Shown here: positions 22,218 through 33,688 of the stretch, one piece after another
How positions within the stretch are numbered: the stretch's first letter is position 1
Layout: the number at the start of each line of letters is the position of its first letter
NCBI RefSeq assembly: GCF_003286085.1
Contig: NW_020825712.1
Coordinates: 23,340 to 87,339 of the forward strand
Source of the DNA: Drosophila persimilis
Lineage: Eukaryota; Arthropoda; Insecta; Diptera; Drosophilidae
Length of the DNA: 64,000 nucleotides
Reading direction: 5' to 3'
Translations under genes and position numbers: made by a program
The notes under the pieces: model-generated
Database searches by the model: none
Told to the model about the DNA's origin: nothing
Seen by the model: the letters and a program-made list of their open reading frames with translations, nothing else

Positions 22218-23588
22218 ATGACCTCAAAAGCCAACAATATCGCCCTTGAAGAGCTGAAGAAAAAGCGCAGTTGCCGTGTCAAAGGCATTCGTTTATTAGC
22301 GGACCGTTTAGAAGCGGGGGATATTCCGCTGGTATTGACGGAGCTCGATTGCAGACTCGAAACGCTGATGCGTAGCATTGACACGGCACGCGAACTTCAA
22401 GAGAAGATTGAAGATATAGACATTGACGATGAATTTGGAGTCGAGTTGGAAGAACTCTCAATTGTCACAAAGGCAAAATTAATGTCTCTCATTTGCGCAT
22501 TAAAGACAGCTGATGAGACAATACCGGCAGTACCAGCTTATGGTGGCCCATCTCGTGCTCGCCTTCCGAAGTTAGCTCTGCCGCAGTTCAGCGGCAACTT
22601 TTCGGACTTTAAAAACTTCATAGGTTTATTTGAGACTCTAGTTCACAATGACCAAAGCATTCCAATTATCGAAAAGTTCAACCATTTGCTTTCGTGTCTC
22701 TCCGGTGAAGCGTTGGGAACAGTTAGGGCTTTCCAAGTAACCGAGACCAACTACGAGAAAGCAATGGCTAGCTTAAAACGGGTCTACGATAATGATTGTC
22801 TGATCTTTAAAAATCACATTGATGCCCTATTTAGTCTTCCCAAAATGACCCAGCAATCAGCATCGTCCTTAAGGAACCTTATCGATACCGCCTCATCCAT
22901 ATATGGTTCGTTGTTGTCGATAGGCGATGATAAAAAGATCTCGAATGCGATGATTATTCATCTCGTCTTGAGCAGAGTCGATCCGGTGACCAAAGAGAAA
23001 TGGGAAGAACAGCTCGATTATGACAAACTGCCACTTTGGACGGACTGTGAAAAGTTGCTTAATCGCAGACATCAGCATCTTTCGGCCGAAAATTCGGACA
23101 AACCAAAGCAGGAGCAGAAAGCTGTGCCAAGCAAGCCGCATAATCGGAGCTCATTCGCGTGTTCCACCGCGAATACCAAAAACCAACAATGCAGCTACTG
23201 CAATGCGAAAGGCCATTTGTTGACAGATTGCAGTCCATTTGGTCGGCTGGCAGTAATGCAAAGGTTCGAATTCGCAAAAACTGCATCCTTGTGCATCACT
23301 TGTCTGCAGCCAGGCCACTCTGTAGTACGATGCAAAGCTAAGAAGTGTCGAGTGTGTGGCTGCTCACACCATACCTTATTGCATAGGTACACAGTGGCGA
23401 ATAAAAGTCTAGCGTTACCATCACCCCCAGAGAATTCTTCTCCTCCTCCCAATCAGAATCAACTTTCCACTTCGCATGCTCTCCATGCGACAGCTATGGA
23501 TAGAGTTATTCTGGCGTCCGAACAAATAATGGTGAACATGTTTTGGCCCGAGCTCTTCTTGACTCGGGGTCTCAAACCAATTTTATAA
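22218..23588 (+). pseudogene. BEL/Pao gag
   Basis: ATG 22218 opens MTSKANNIALEELKKKRS. The N-terminal 150 residues are charged and helical; a Pao-type Gag core follows with LPKLALPQFSGNFSDFKNFI and a YDNDCLIFKNHIDALFSLPK region. Near the C-terminus are two CCHC knuckles, CSYCNAKGHLLTDC and CITCLQPGHSVVRC, then a CRVCGCSHHTLLH finger. It runs open for about 457 codons, then loses frame where it should continue into the protease. BEL elements usually use one long Gag-Pol frame, so the shift near 23545 is damage. Confidence 0.85.
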
Positions 23589-24232
23589 CTGAGGACTTAG
23601 CACAGCGCTTACAGATCCGTAGGGAGGAGTCGTGTATCAACTTGCTTGGTATTGGTGAATCCAATTCACAAGCCAAGAAAAAGATACACACGGTGGTGAA
23701 GTCGCGAATTACTGGTAGTGAGTTTTCGGTTGATTTCTGGATTTTAAGGTCCATTTCGGGGTATTACCCTGATCAAACACTTAACGTGAGTGACTGGAAA
23801 ATCCCGAAGAACTTACCACTTGCAGACCCATATTTCTTCAAGCCACAGAAGATAGATATGTTGATAGGTGCAGAAACATTTTTCGAACTTTTATCTGTTG
23901 GTCAGATTCGACAAGGTCCTGACTATCCAACTCTGCAGAAAACGCTTCTCGGCTGGATTGTGTCCGGCAGATACACTCCAAAGGTGACTGCCACCCAAGA
24001 AGCGAGCAATTGTTTGAGTTGTCGAGAAGAGTCAGTGATACACATCGAAAACACATTACAAAAGTTTTGGTCACTGGAAGAATTGCCGTCTTCTAAAAAG
24101 TCTTTATCTCCTGAACACAAGTTATGTGAAAAGCATTATAGAAGGACTATTCAGGTCGTGCCTTCACCTCGGTTTGAAGTAAGACTGCCGTTCAAATCAG
24201 ATCCAAGTATCCTAGGCAACTCCTACGCCTAA
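23543..24232 (+). pseudogene. BEL/Pao protease region
   Basis: Begins in the frame -1 to gag. ALLDSGSQTNFI carries the aspartic-protease D-S-G motif, followed by the conserved DMLIGAETFFELL and TLLGWIVSGRY segments typical of Pao-type proteases. It stops at 24232. Related sequence (for example PELQKMYLEFMEEYLSLGHM) continues in other frames to 24334, where the element is cut. There is no in-frame ATG of its own at a sensible place; it was translated as part of Gag-Pol. Confidence 0.8.
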
Positions 24233-24334
24233 ACGGCGGTTTTTATCGCTTGAAAAAAGATTGTCTCGTGACCCCGAGTTACAGAAAATGTACTTGGAGT
24301 TCATGGAAGAGTACCTCTCCTTGGGTCACATGTT

Positions 24335-24973
24335 GTAGCGTGCAGATGTGGGATAGCTGTCGTTTACCCATACTAGTATGAAGAGATTTCGTGTGCACCT
24401 CTAGCTATGCTCTGACTAAGCTCGCCGGATTGTCGGGGTTCGTTCTACTCTCTCCTATCATATACTGACACACACTCGCATAATGTTTTAGGTGCACATT
24501 TAAAAATTAAAAAAAAAGAAGAACCAAACATAAAACTAACAAAAGAATCCAAATTTAACCGGAGCAAGGAATTGGTTATGGAACTAACAAGTTGGTTGTG
24601 GAAAGTGTGGACATACTTATCAATTACTCTACTCAAATGATGAGAAACTCCGGTGTTAGTGAGAATCTCTATCTTCTCTACCCTCCCAACCTATGCTATA
24701 CAGGTAACCTGACCGTACAGACCCTTTAATAACGTTAAACAGTTATCATCCCACCACTTCGATCATGCCTTTCTGAGTACGGACTCCTGAATTTAGAACA
24801 TATTATGGTTGTACTTCAAAATCAATATCATTATATATATATATTTCATTAAATCCCTAATCATCTAATTAAATTCTCGGAGGGGGTTTTCTTAACTTAT
24901 AATTAAATTCATTTTTTTGCTGTGTCTCGATAGCTTAATATATGTGTAAAGAATTGAGAAGAAATATTAGGAA
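24335..24973. other. Unassigned AT-rich repeat-like stretch, possible LTR start
   Basis: It starts TGTAGCGTGCAG right at the BEL break, which looks like an LTR 5' end, and continues AT-rich with poly-A tracts (24510-24525) and no ORF. It has no second copy in the window, so LTR identity is only a suggestion. It is interrupted by a DINE at 24974. Confidence 0.35.
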
Positions 24974-26079
24974 CGAGGAGGAACGTTGTGAGTTGCTGCG
25001 GACACCGCAACTCTACGGTTATACCCGATACTAAGTCAGTATGGCTCTCCTCCGACAGACGCCGCTTATATTAAACGACACGACAAAGAGTGCGTGCGAG
25101 AGAGACAGAAAATCAGTCTGAGCGTGACGTCGGGCGCTGCGTAGCCACTGCAAATTGATTTGTTCCTTTTGGCTAAAAAAATGGTCTGATCTGATCCAGA
25201 TTCAGCAATCTAATAGATATGGTCATTATCTATGATTCTGCGTTTTTAGTTTTCTCAAATCTGCAATATTGTGGATGCAACAGATTTTCGTCCTTTGTGG
25301 GGGCGGATGGGGGTGGGGCGAAATTCTGAGATATACGGTTTATAGTGACATTTTAAAGGAGTGTGTGCACCAAATTTGGTTACTCTAGCCTTAATAGTCT
25401 CTGAGATTTGTGGTTGCCTCAGATTTTCGTCCTTTGCGGGGGCGGAAGGGGGTGTGGCGAAATTTGGACAGGAAACGGTCAAGGTCCGATATCACAGGAG
25501 TGTGGATACCAAATTTGGTTGCTCTGGCTTTTATAGGTTCTGAGATCCTTGAACTCATATTTTGCAATTGGCAAAACCGACCATGAAACCTGTGTGTTAG
25601 AGTGAGACAGAGCGAGAAAGAGTGAAATTGTTTTCGTGATTCTGGCTATAATAATTATACGATCTGGTTCAGATTTTGCACTCTAGAAGATATAGTCATC
25701 TTCTACGATTCTGCGTTTTTAGTTTTCTCGTATCGTCGAAATTGTGGATGCCACAGATTTTCGCCCTTTGTGGGGGCGGAAGTGGGCGGGGCAAAGTTTT
25801 GAAATATTTTTGGAGCAGTGACATATCACAGAAGTCTGGATCCAAAACATCGTTGCTCTAGCTCTTATAGTCTTTGAGCATTAGGCGCTGAAGGGGACGG
25901 ACAGACGGACAGACGGACGGACGGACAGACAGACAGGGCTCAATCGACTCGGCTATTGATGCTGATCAAGAATATATATACTTTATAGGGTCGGAAACGA
26001 TTCCTTCTGGACGTTACACACATCCACTTTTACCACAAATCTAATATACCCCAATACTCATTTTGAGTATCGGGTATAA
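24974..26079 (+). mobile_element. DINE-like element, full length
   Basis: A plus copy, flanks attaggaa and aaataaag. It belongs with the copies at 27847 and 34757 by the gggggcggatggggg and gtgtgtgcaccaaatttgg variants. Confidence 0.87.
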
Positions 26080-27196
26080 AAATAAAGATTTTAAAATGAC
26101 CATCATATATGGGTAACAGATTCTAAAGGGGTGAGAGGTACCAATACATTATGGTTACGGATATATAAAGGTGATATCAATAGAAAAATATATGTAACAC
26201 GCAGATTACTTCCCAGCTCAGTGCATATATGTACTTGTTCTTATTTACAAACTCACAGCGCTTTTGGTAGGCTAGCACCGTTTATTCCATCCGTGATCGT
26301 TGAGCTCAATGATGACGTTGGTGTATACTTCTAAGGAAAAGAAAAGATATTTAATACGAGTATATATGCACGTGAGCGTACTAGAGTGTACTGCTTTGTA
26401 ACCTCAAGAACAATTAATGTTGCTCTCATACCCATTATTTTCCAAAAACCATTTTGTTGGCTGGGTTACATAACTAACTATAAAACTGTATACATCGTGT
26501 GACGAAAGAGAATGGTTTTAGCCTAGCACATGAAATCTAGAGGAAAAAGGGGCGTGTGTTACATCAACGAGTAACTACGATCCTCTATTGACGTGGTCGA
26601 GAGACATGTCAGCCAGGCTGAGTAGGACTGCGCCTCCGGAAGAATCCAACAATAATGCAATCAATTTGAGTTCATGATTGGGTGTCGCTGGCGCAGCTAA
26701 ATCAGTTGACGATGGGGTACATTAGCTCCTTAGCTTGACTTCAGGTTGCCGATCCGATTCGACGTCGGTCTACGGACTACACTTTCATTGGAGGCTCGAT
26801 AATGGGTGACATCAATGACGCCAAAAATAAAGTTCCGGAGGCGCCTCTTGGTTTTCGCCGTGCATCCACACGGTTGTTGAGGATTTCGACAGACAACGCC
26901 AAGCTGCAGGTCTCGCTGTTCGGTGTTTTCCCGCGGGTTCACTTCACTCCAATGCAACTGACGGTCGCACGAGCAGTACCGTGGCTACGGGCCGCCGTCC
27001 TATAACACAAATTCTTATATATATATATTACCACGAACACTTTCCAAACTAATCACGGACATACCAGCTAGGTTTTTCTTTACACTGCTTTCCTGGGTAA
27101 ATCTCCTGATTCTCGGTCTTAATTGAAACTCAACTCAAGAGGTATGGCGTAGATGCCAGAACTGTTCGTTGGCTAAATATATATATATATATATAT
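26080..27196. other. Unassigned region, no supported gene
   Basis: About 1.1 kb with short frames on both strands (up to 75 codons) that show no recognised motif, several AT dinucleotide runs and, at the right edge, a (TA)n tract of about 24 bases at 27173-27196 that served as the target of the next LTR element. Part may continue the sequence cut at 24973. Confidence 0.4.
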
Positions 27197-27671
27197 AGTG
27201 ACATATCTATAGTCCATGCTCCGCATACCCTTGTCTATGTCTATTACCCTGCACCCACAATACTATAAACAATCCGACACTACTATAAACAATCCGACAC
27301 TCTCAGCTCCGAAACCCCATAAACAATCTCACGCTCGAAATGGACCACGCGTAGCCGATTGCAGGCAATGTAAACAAACACCCTAAGCTAGAAGTGGAAC
27401 ATAAAACAATAGATGCCGCACTAGAATCCAGCCGCACTAAAATCCAGCCGCACTAGAATCACGCCACTAGTCTACATTTGGGAAGGCAAAGCAGTTCTGT
27501 TCAAGACAAACGTCAATCGCGACACCTTCGGAAAATTCAACAAAAGTTAATTCCATTCAAGACACCGGACATCAGTCATCGTCGGCGAAATAACTAATCA
27601 ATGTGCACTAAGTTTAAGTGAAAGAATAAAATCTTTTTTTAAAACGCAAACTGCAGTGTCGCATATTTAAC
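27197..27671 (+). mobile_element. 5' LTR of a Ty3/gypsy element (AGTGAC type)
   Basis: It begins AGTGACATATCT directly after (TA)n and ends TTAAC before a TGG primer site. LTRs starting AGTGAC inserted in TATATA targets are known from the 17.6/297 group of Drosophila. It contains short tandem repeats: actataaacaatccgacac twice (27261-27301) and aatccagccgcacta-type units (27424-27470). AATAAA lies at 27626. No 3' LTR is present. Confidence 0.75.
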
Positions 27672-27689
27672 TGGCGTAGTCGGTAGGAT
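27672..27689 (+). promoter_or_regulatory. Primer-binding site, serine-tRNA type
   Basis: The site tggcgtagtcggtaggat abuts the LTR. It is one base from the tggcgcagtcggtaggat-like site used by 17.6/297-type elements. It primes minus-strand DNA synthesis in reverse transcription. Confidence 0.7.
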
Positions 27690-27846
27690 CTCAGTTAAAA
27701 GTGAACCCTTTTTTTAAGACGATCAATTGGCGTAGTGACAGTTACAGTGCGTAATAACATACAGTGATCAGAGAAAAAGTAACGCTAATACTAAAGAGAT
27801 CCGCCAAATAATCTACACACGATTCAAACTCAATTAATATTAGAAA
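27690..27846 (+). other. Ty3/gypsy leader, left part
   Basis: Untranslated leader, AT-rich, no ORF. It is interrupted by a DINE at 27847 and probably resumes at 28961. Confidence 0.6.
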
Positions 27847-28960
27847 CGAGGGGGAACGTTGTGAGTTGCTGCGGACACCGCAACTCTACAGTTATACCCG
27901 ATACTAAGTCAGTAATGCTCTCCTCCGGCAGACGCCGCTAATATTAAACGACACGACAAAGAATGCGTGCGAGAGAGACAGAAAATCAGTTTGAGCGTGA
28001 CGTCGGGCGCTGCGTAGCCAATGCAAATTGATTTGTTCCTTTTGGCTACAAAAATTATCTGATCTGATCCAAATTCAGCAACCGGATAGATATAGTCATT
28101 ATTTATGATTCTGCGTTTTTAGTTTTCTTGAATCTGCAATATTGTGGATGCAACAGATTTTCGTCCTTTGTGGGGGCGGATGGGGGTGGGGCGAAATTCT
28201 GAGATATACGTTTTATAGTGACATCTTAAAGGAGTGTGTGCACCAAATTTGGTTACTCTAGCCTTAATAGTCTCTGAGATTTGTGGTTGCCTCAGATTTT
28301 CGTCCTTTGCGGGGGCGGAAGGGGGTGTGGCGAAATTTGGACAGGAAACGGTCAAGGTCCGATATCACAGGAGTGTGGATACCAAATTTGGTTGCTCTGG
28401 CTTTTATAGGTTCTGAGATCCTTGAACTCATATTTTGCAATTGGCAAAACCGACCATGAAACCTGTGTGTTAGAGTGAGACAGAGCGAGAAAGAGTGAAA
28501 TTGTTTTCGTGATTCTGGCTGTAATAATTATACGATCTGGTTCAGATTTTGCACTCTAGAAGATATAGTCATCTTCTACGATTCTGCGTTTTTAGTTTTC
28601 TCGTATCGTCGAAATTGTGGATGCCACAGATTTTCGCCCTTTGTGGGGGCGGAAGTGGGCGGGGCAAAGTTTTGAAATATTTTTGGAGCAGTGACATATC
28701 ACAGAAGTCTGGATCCAAAACATCGTTGCTCTAGCTCTTATAGTCTTTGAGCATTAGGCGCTGAAGGGGACGGACAGACGGACAGACGGACAGACGGACG
28801 GACGGACAGACAGACAGGGCTCAATCGACTCGGCTATTGATGCTGATCAAGAATATATATACTTTATAGGGTCGGAAACGATTCCTTCTGGACGTTACAC
28901 ACATCCACTTTTACCACAAATCTAATATACCCCAATACTCATTTTGAGTATCGGGTATAA
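27847..28960 (+). mobile_element. DINE-like element, full length
   Basis: A plus copy between leader (attagaaa) and aaaaaaaattgg before gag. It shares most variants with 24974-26079. Whether it merely interrupts one element or joins two different ones cannot be decided from this copy alone. Confidence 0.87.
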
Positions 28961-29051
28961 AAAAAAAATTGGTCTCAACGACCCCTAGGAGCAAGGGTAC
29001 ATTTCAGGTAGAATTCCCGCCTTTAATATACTGTTACAAAGCCAAAATAAA

Positions 29052-30422
29052 ATGTCTCGTAGAACAGCAGCAGCCATTAGGGCTACCCACGATAGGAATG
29101 AAAATTTCGAATATAGAGCTAAAGCAATCTTAGCCGCATTCCCCAATCCAATTAGCATATACGAGTTCGAATACTCATATATGAATGAATATAATTTACC
29201 TTTTTCACCACTAATTCATTGTGATGCCACACAAAAGGGTATCGTATTATCAACCATACCCGGCATCCTCGTAAACAGCCAAATAATAGAAAATGAAATT
29301 CTAGGAAGAATTGTGATTGCTAATGTTAGATTGTCTTCCAATCGGAACGGACAACATTAAAAAACACATATGGACTGGCTTACGATCTGCGCTAAAGTTT
29401 GCACTCTAAGAGCAGAATTCGATAAGTCATACAAATGCTTAACGCAGAACAGACCTACACAAAATAGTACGGTCATCAAACATACAACTAATTTGGTAAA
29501 CAAATATAATGAGGTCAGAGAACTTTTTCTAGAGAACAAACAAAGACTTACTGATATACATTGGTTTCAAGCTACAGACGTCTTCAAACGTCTAAGGGAA
29601 CGATTAGTATTCGTTAAAGAAAAATTCAATCTAGACATAAACATCCCAAATCTTCTAAACACAGCTGCGACATATATACCAGCTGTAGAATCGGAATCAA
29701 GACCAATAAGTCCCAGGCCCCCGAATGTAAAAAATATTATCATCATATCGGAACACGATTCTCGATCAAATAGATCGAACCATCCGGTAAACGACGACAA
29801 ACCGTCGACTAGTTCAGCAAACAGCGTGGTTGGGCAAGAACCAACCACAATGACAGACGAAACAATTGCCCAACGGGCATATATCAAAGATATATCGCAC
29901 GCCATTCCGGAATTTAATGGACAGAAACTCCATTTACAAAGATTCATTACGGCAGTCAAATTGGTCAATCTAACGAAAGGACCATACGAAAATTTAGCTA
30001 TAGAAGTAATTAAATCAAAAGTAATAGGAACTACATTGTATAAAATACAAGATGAAACCACCATTAACGCAATAATAAAGAAATTGCAAGACACTATTGT
30101 CGGAGAGTCATCAGATGTTATAAAGGCTAAAATGGCAAAAGTATGCCAAAAAGGCCAAACAGCCGCCCAATTCACAACAGAGATTGATGATATGAGAAAA
30201 CTTCTAGAAGCATCATACATTGATGAGGGTTTGCCAGCGGAACACGCCGATAAGTTCAGCTGCAAAGAGGCCATTAGTACAATGGTTAAAAATTGCGAGC
30301 ACGGCAGACTAAAAACAATACTAGAAGCAGGCACATTCCCAACAATGAATGATGCCGTAGCAAAATATATACAGTGTAGTACAGAGATGACTGGTAGTGC
30401 AAGTTCAATATTGAGGAATTGA
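29052..30422 (+). pseudogene. Ty3/gypsy gag
   Basis: ATG 29052 opens MSRRTAAAIRATHDRNENF. The frame meets one TAA at 29358-29360 and continues in the same frame (MDWLTICAKV at 29370) for 350 codons to 30422. The second part has a Gag-like core (HAIPEFNGQKLHLQRFI, KMAKVCQKGQTAAQFTTEI). A basic Gly/Asn/Arg-rich tail with RGRVGFRGNN follows in the overlapping frame from 30419. No CCHC knuckle is seen; such elements may use the Asn/Arg/Gly tail to bind RNA. The 29052-29360 piece could instead be a separate small ORF. Confidence 0.75.
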
Positions 30423-32508
30423 GAGGAAATGGTCGTGGTTACAACCACAACCATATTTACAACAACCATAATTATAATAACAATAGAGGTCGTGTTGGCT
30501 TTAGGGGAAATAACCGTAATAACGGTGGAACCTATAACAACCAAAGATACAATAGCAATGGAAACACCCGACAGAACAATGTTCGTGTTACCCAAGGCCT
30601 TGCACACAATCCTCCACACAATTTCCATTTAGTTAATCAGAATTTTGCAATTCCGTGTGATGGAATAATAGGCATTCATTTCATAAAAGAATTAAACTGC
30701 CTAATAGACTTAAAACCTGCAGAGGATTGGTTAATAATACGACCAAATAATATAAAAATTAAAATTTATGTTCCAATAACATACAGTTCTGGTAACAATA
30801 CAATTCTTCTACCAGCAAGATCACAAGTTGTCAGAAAAATAGAATTAACGTCCGATATAGAAACCATATTGATCCCAACCCAGGAAATTCAACCTGGTAT
30901 TTATGTAGCAAATACAATAACTTCAAAAAATAATACATTTGTCCGATTGCTGAATACAACCAGTACCAACCAATTAGTACATATTAATAACATACAATAT
31001 GAACCACTTTCGAATTACAAGGTAATTCAAACAACTCAAAAAATCCGAGAAAAAACTGTCATAGCTGAATTAAGCAAACATTTCCCAGTACAATTCAAGA
31101 AGCAATTAACTAAACTATGCACCAATATGCAATATGAACCACTTTCGAATTACAAGGTAATTCAAACAACTCAAAAAATCCGAGAAAAAACTGTCATAGC
31201 TGAATTAAGCAAACATTTCCCAGTACAATTCAAGAAGCAATTAACTAAACTATGCACCAATTTTTGTGACGTATTCGGGCTTGAAACCGAATCAATCACA
31301 AAATAATTTTTATAAACATAAATTGAGATTGAGGGATGACGAACCTATATATATAAAGAACTATCGAAGCCCGCATAGCCAAGTTGAGGAAATTAAAAAA
31401 CAAGTAGGAAAATTAATCAACGACAATATTGACGAACCATCCGTATCAGAATAAAACAGCCCACTTCTACTTGTCCCAAAGAAAGCCCTTCCGGGTTCAG
31501 AAGAAAAGAAATGGCGATTAGCAGTTGACTATCGTCAAATAAACAAAAAACTCCTGGCCGACAAATTTCCACTACCTAGAATTGATGACATTTTGGATCA
31601 ACTAGGTAGAGCAAAGTATTTCTCATGCCTTGACTTAATGTCAGGTTTTCATCCAATCGAACTAGAAGAAAGCTCGCGAAATATAACGTCTTTTTCAACG
31701 AACAATGGCTCATATCGCTTCACGCGACTACCATTTGGTTTAAAAATAGCGCCGAATTCATTTCAAAGAATGATGACTATAGCATTCTCTGGACTTGAAG
31801 CTTCGCAAGCCTTCCTGTATATGGACGATCTAATAGTCATGGGTTGTTCCGAAAAACATATGCTTAAAAACTTAACAGATATTTTTGAGATATGTAGGAA
31901 ACACAACCTAAAATTACATCCACAAAAATGTTCATTTTTTATGCATGAAGTGACCTTTCTTGGTCATAAATGCACAGATAAAGGAATCTTGCCAGATGAC
32001 AAGAAATATGACGTCATCAAAAACTATCCAGTCCCACATGATGCGGACAGCGCTAGACGATTTATTGCATTTTGCAATTATTATAGACGTTTTATTAAAA
32101 ACTTCGCCGACTATTCCCGCCACATAACTAGATTATGTAAAAAGAATGTCCCCTTTGAGTGGTCAACTGAATGTCAAAATGCATTCCAATATTTAAAAGA
32201 TAAACTTATGGAACCCACTCTGTTACAGTACCCAGATTTTCAGAAAGAATTTTGCATAATCACCGATGCTAGTAAACAAGCATGTGGAGCGGTTTTAACT
32301 TTACAGTAAAAACGGATCACAGACCACTAACATACCTATTTTCATCTAAAGGGTAAAGATAATCATGTAGCAGATGCGTTATCAAGAATAACCATCACAG
32401 ACCTGAAAAACGTACAAAAAACGAATAAAGTCCTGAAAGTCACTACAAGGCAACAGAGTAGACAGAAATCCTGCGCAGGAAAAGAACAAATATTGAGATT
32501 TTGACAAC
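30419..32508 (+). pseudogene. Ty3/gypsy pol (protease remnant, RT, part of RNase H)
   Basis: The frame from 30419 joins the Gag tail to the end of a protease region (IPCDGIIGIHFI); the D-T/S-G active site is missing, so a deletion lies near 30620. RT begins around 31290: IKNYRSP, then a TAA at 31452, LAVDYRQINKKL, YFSCLDLMSGFHPIEL, FGLKIAPNSFQRMM and FLYMDDLIV with the YMDD active site. RNase H begins ITDASKQACGAVL, then two deletions leave TDHRPLTYLFS and NHVADALSRI in other frames. No integrase remains. The RT is of the mdg1/412/blood type as far as I recognise it. Confidence 0.82.
30995..31261 (+). repeat. 135-bp in-frame tandem duplication inside pol
   Basis: The segment starting caatatgaacc at 30995 repeats from 31130, essentially without change, adding 45 codons between protease and RT. 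The frame is kept. The lack of divergence implies a recent event. Confidence 0.92.
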
Positions 32509-33250
32509 AAATTTTGAGATACACGTTTTATAGTGAGATCTAAGAGAAGTGCGGATTCCAAATTTGGTTACTCTAGCGTTGATAGTCTCTGAGATTTGTG
32601 AATATCCCCAGATTTGCATCCTTTGCGGGGGCGGAAGGGGGTGTGGCGAAATTTTGAAACAAACTCGTCTCGGTCTGATATATTAGGAGTGTGGATACCA
32701 AATTTGGTTGCTCTAGCTTTTATAGTCTCTGAGATCTAGGCGCTAATGTTTTACTCTAAGGAAAGCCGCCTATGCTACGTGTGTGTTAGAGAGAGACAGG
32801 GCGAGAAAAAATGAAATTGTTTTCTTGATGCTAGCTATAATAATAATACGATCCAATTCAGATTCTGCAGTCTAAAAGATATGGTCATTCTCTACGATTC
32901 TGCGTTTTTTGTTTTATCGTATCTTGAAAATTGTGGATGCCACAGATTTTCGCCCTTTGTGGGGGCGGAAGTGGGCGGGGCAAAGTTTTGAAATATTTTT
33001 GTAGCAGTGACATATCACAGAAGTCTGGATCCAAAACATGGTTGCTCTAGCTCTTATAGTCTTTGAGCATTAGGCGCTGAAGGGGACGGACAGACGGACA
33101 GACGGACGGACGGACAGACGGACAGACGGACAGACAGACATGGCTCAATCGACTCGGCTATTGATGCTGATCAAGAATATATATACTTTTTGGGGTCGGA
33201 AACGATTCCTTCTGGACGTTACACACATCCACTTTTACCACAAATCTAAT

Positions 33251-33255
33251 ATACC
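33251..33255. repeat. 5-bp target duplication, left, of the solo LTR
   Basis: atacc precedes the LTR. The identical atacc follows at 33655-33659, and uninterrupted DINE copies have it once. Confidence 0.88.
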
Positions 33256-33654
33256 TGTTTGAGATGCCAAGCTTTTTTGGCACCTATGTATTTCAAAATA
33301 AAAAGAGATTTTGGGTTAAACTTTATAATTTGTATTTAATCTTGGTGGCTTAGCGGAAGCCGATTGCTTGCTATTGCCAGATGAACTTTATGCGAGATCG
33401 ATATGCAACCAATGCGCAGAGGGGTTAGCATAGAACTAAAACTATAGACGACGGCGTTAGATCAAAGTGACTGCCGAAGTGGCGGCAGCAGATCAAAGTA
33501 GTTGCCGAAGTGGCGGCGGCAGAGAGCCCCTTTAGCGAGAGAGCGCAGCAGCTCTGCAGAAAGTCAACGTTTTACAACATATGTAGGCGGCTCTCTATGC
33601 TCATACAATAATAATGCTAAAGTTACGGTTATTCCTCAGCGGCTGGCCCGAACA
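33256..33654 (-). mobile_element. Solo LTR, probably BEL/Pao type
   Basis: The insert runs from TGTTTGAGATGCC to GGCCCGAACA, with TG/CA ends and inverted TGTT/AACA tips, inside a DINE whose other copies read atataccccaatactc without a break. It is flanked by atacc at 33251-33255 and 33655-33659. A 5-bp duplication and the TGTT...AACA ends fit BEL/Pao. The ends resemble the BEL LTR at 62039-62412 (cccgaaca tip, gatgcca near the other end), so I orient it minus. It arose by LTR-LTR recombination. Confidence 0.88.
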
Positions 33655-33688
33655 ATACCCCAATACTCATTTTGAGTATCGGGTATAA

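Larger units (their letters stand above)
21267..24334 (+). mobile_element. BEL/Pao-like element copy 2, leader, gag and part of pro
   Basis: A leader of about 950 bases, gag and an aspartic protease domain, cut at 24334. There is no RT, RNase H or integrase and neither LTR is visible. The leader contains two diverged tandem segments (about 21745-21890 and 21980-22115, both with tgcagcggtgaa- or cagcggtgaaat-type starts and gtcgggtatatt ends). It is the uninterrupted counterpart of copy 1. Confidence 0.8.
32509..33688 (+). mobile_element. DINE-like element, 5' truncated, split by a solo LTR
   Basis: It starts inside the element at aaattttgagatacacg, right after RNase H sequence, and runs to gggtataa at 33688. 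It is interrupted at 33255 by a 399-bp solo LTR. The missing left third may have been lost together with the rest of pol. Confidence 0.85.

Noticed and set aside
26730..27005. Opposing short frames in the unassigned region as a small host gene
   Set aside because: Neither shows a recognisable motif, splice context or second copy. Support is insufficient.
29567..30628. Minus-strand 353-codon hydrophobic frame opposite gag
   Set aside because: The plus strand carries a recognisable Gag with the tail overlapping pol. The antisense Ile/Val/Ser-rich text is a composition effect.
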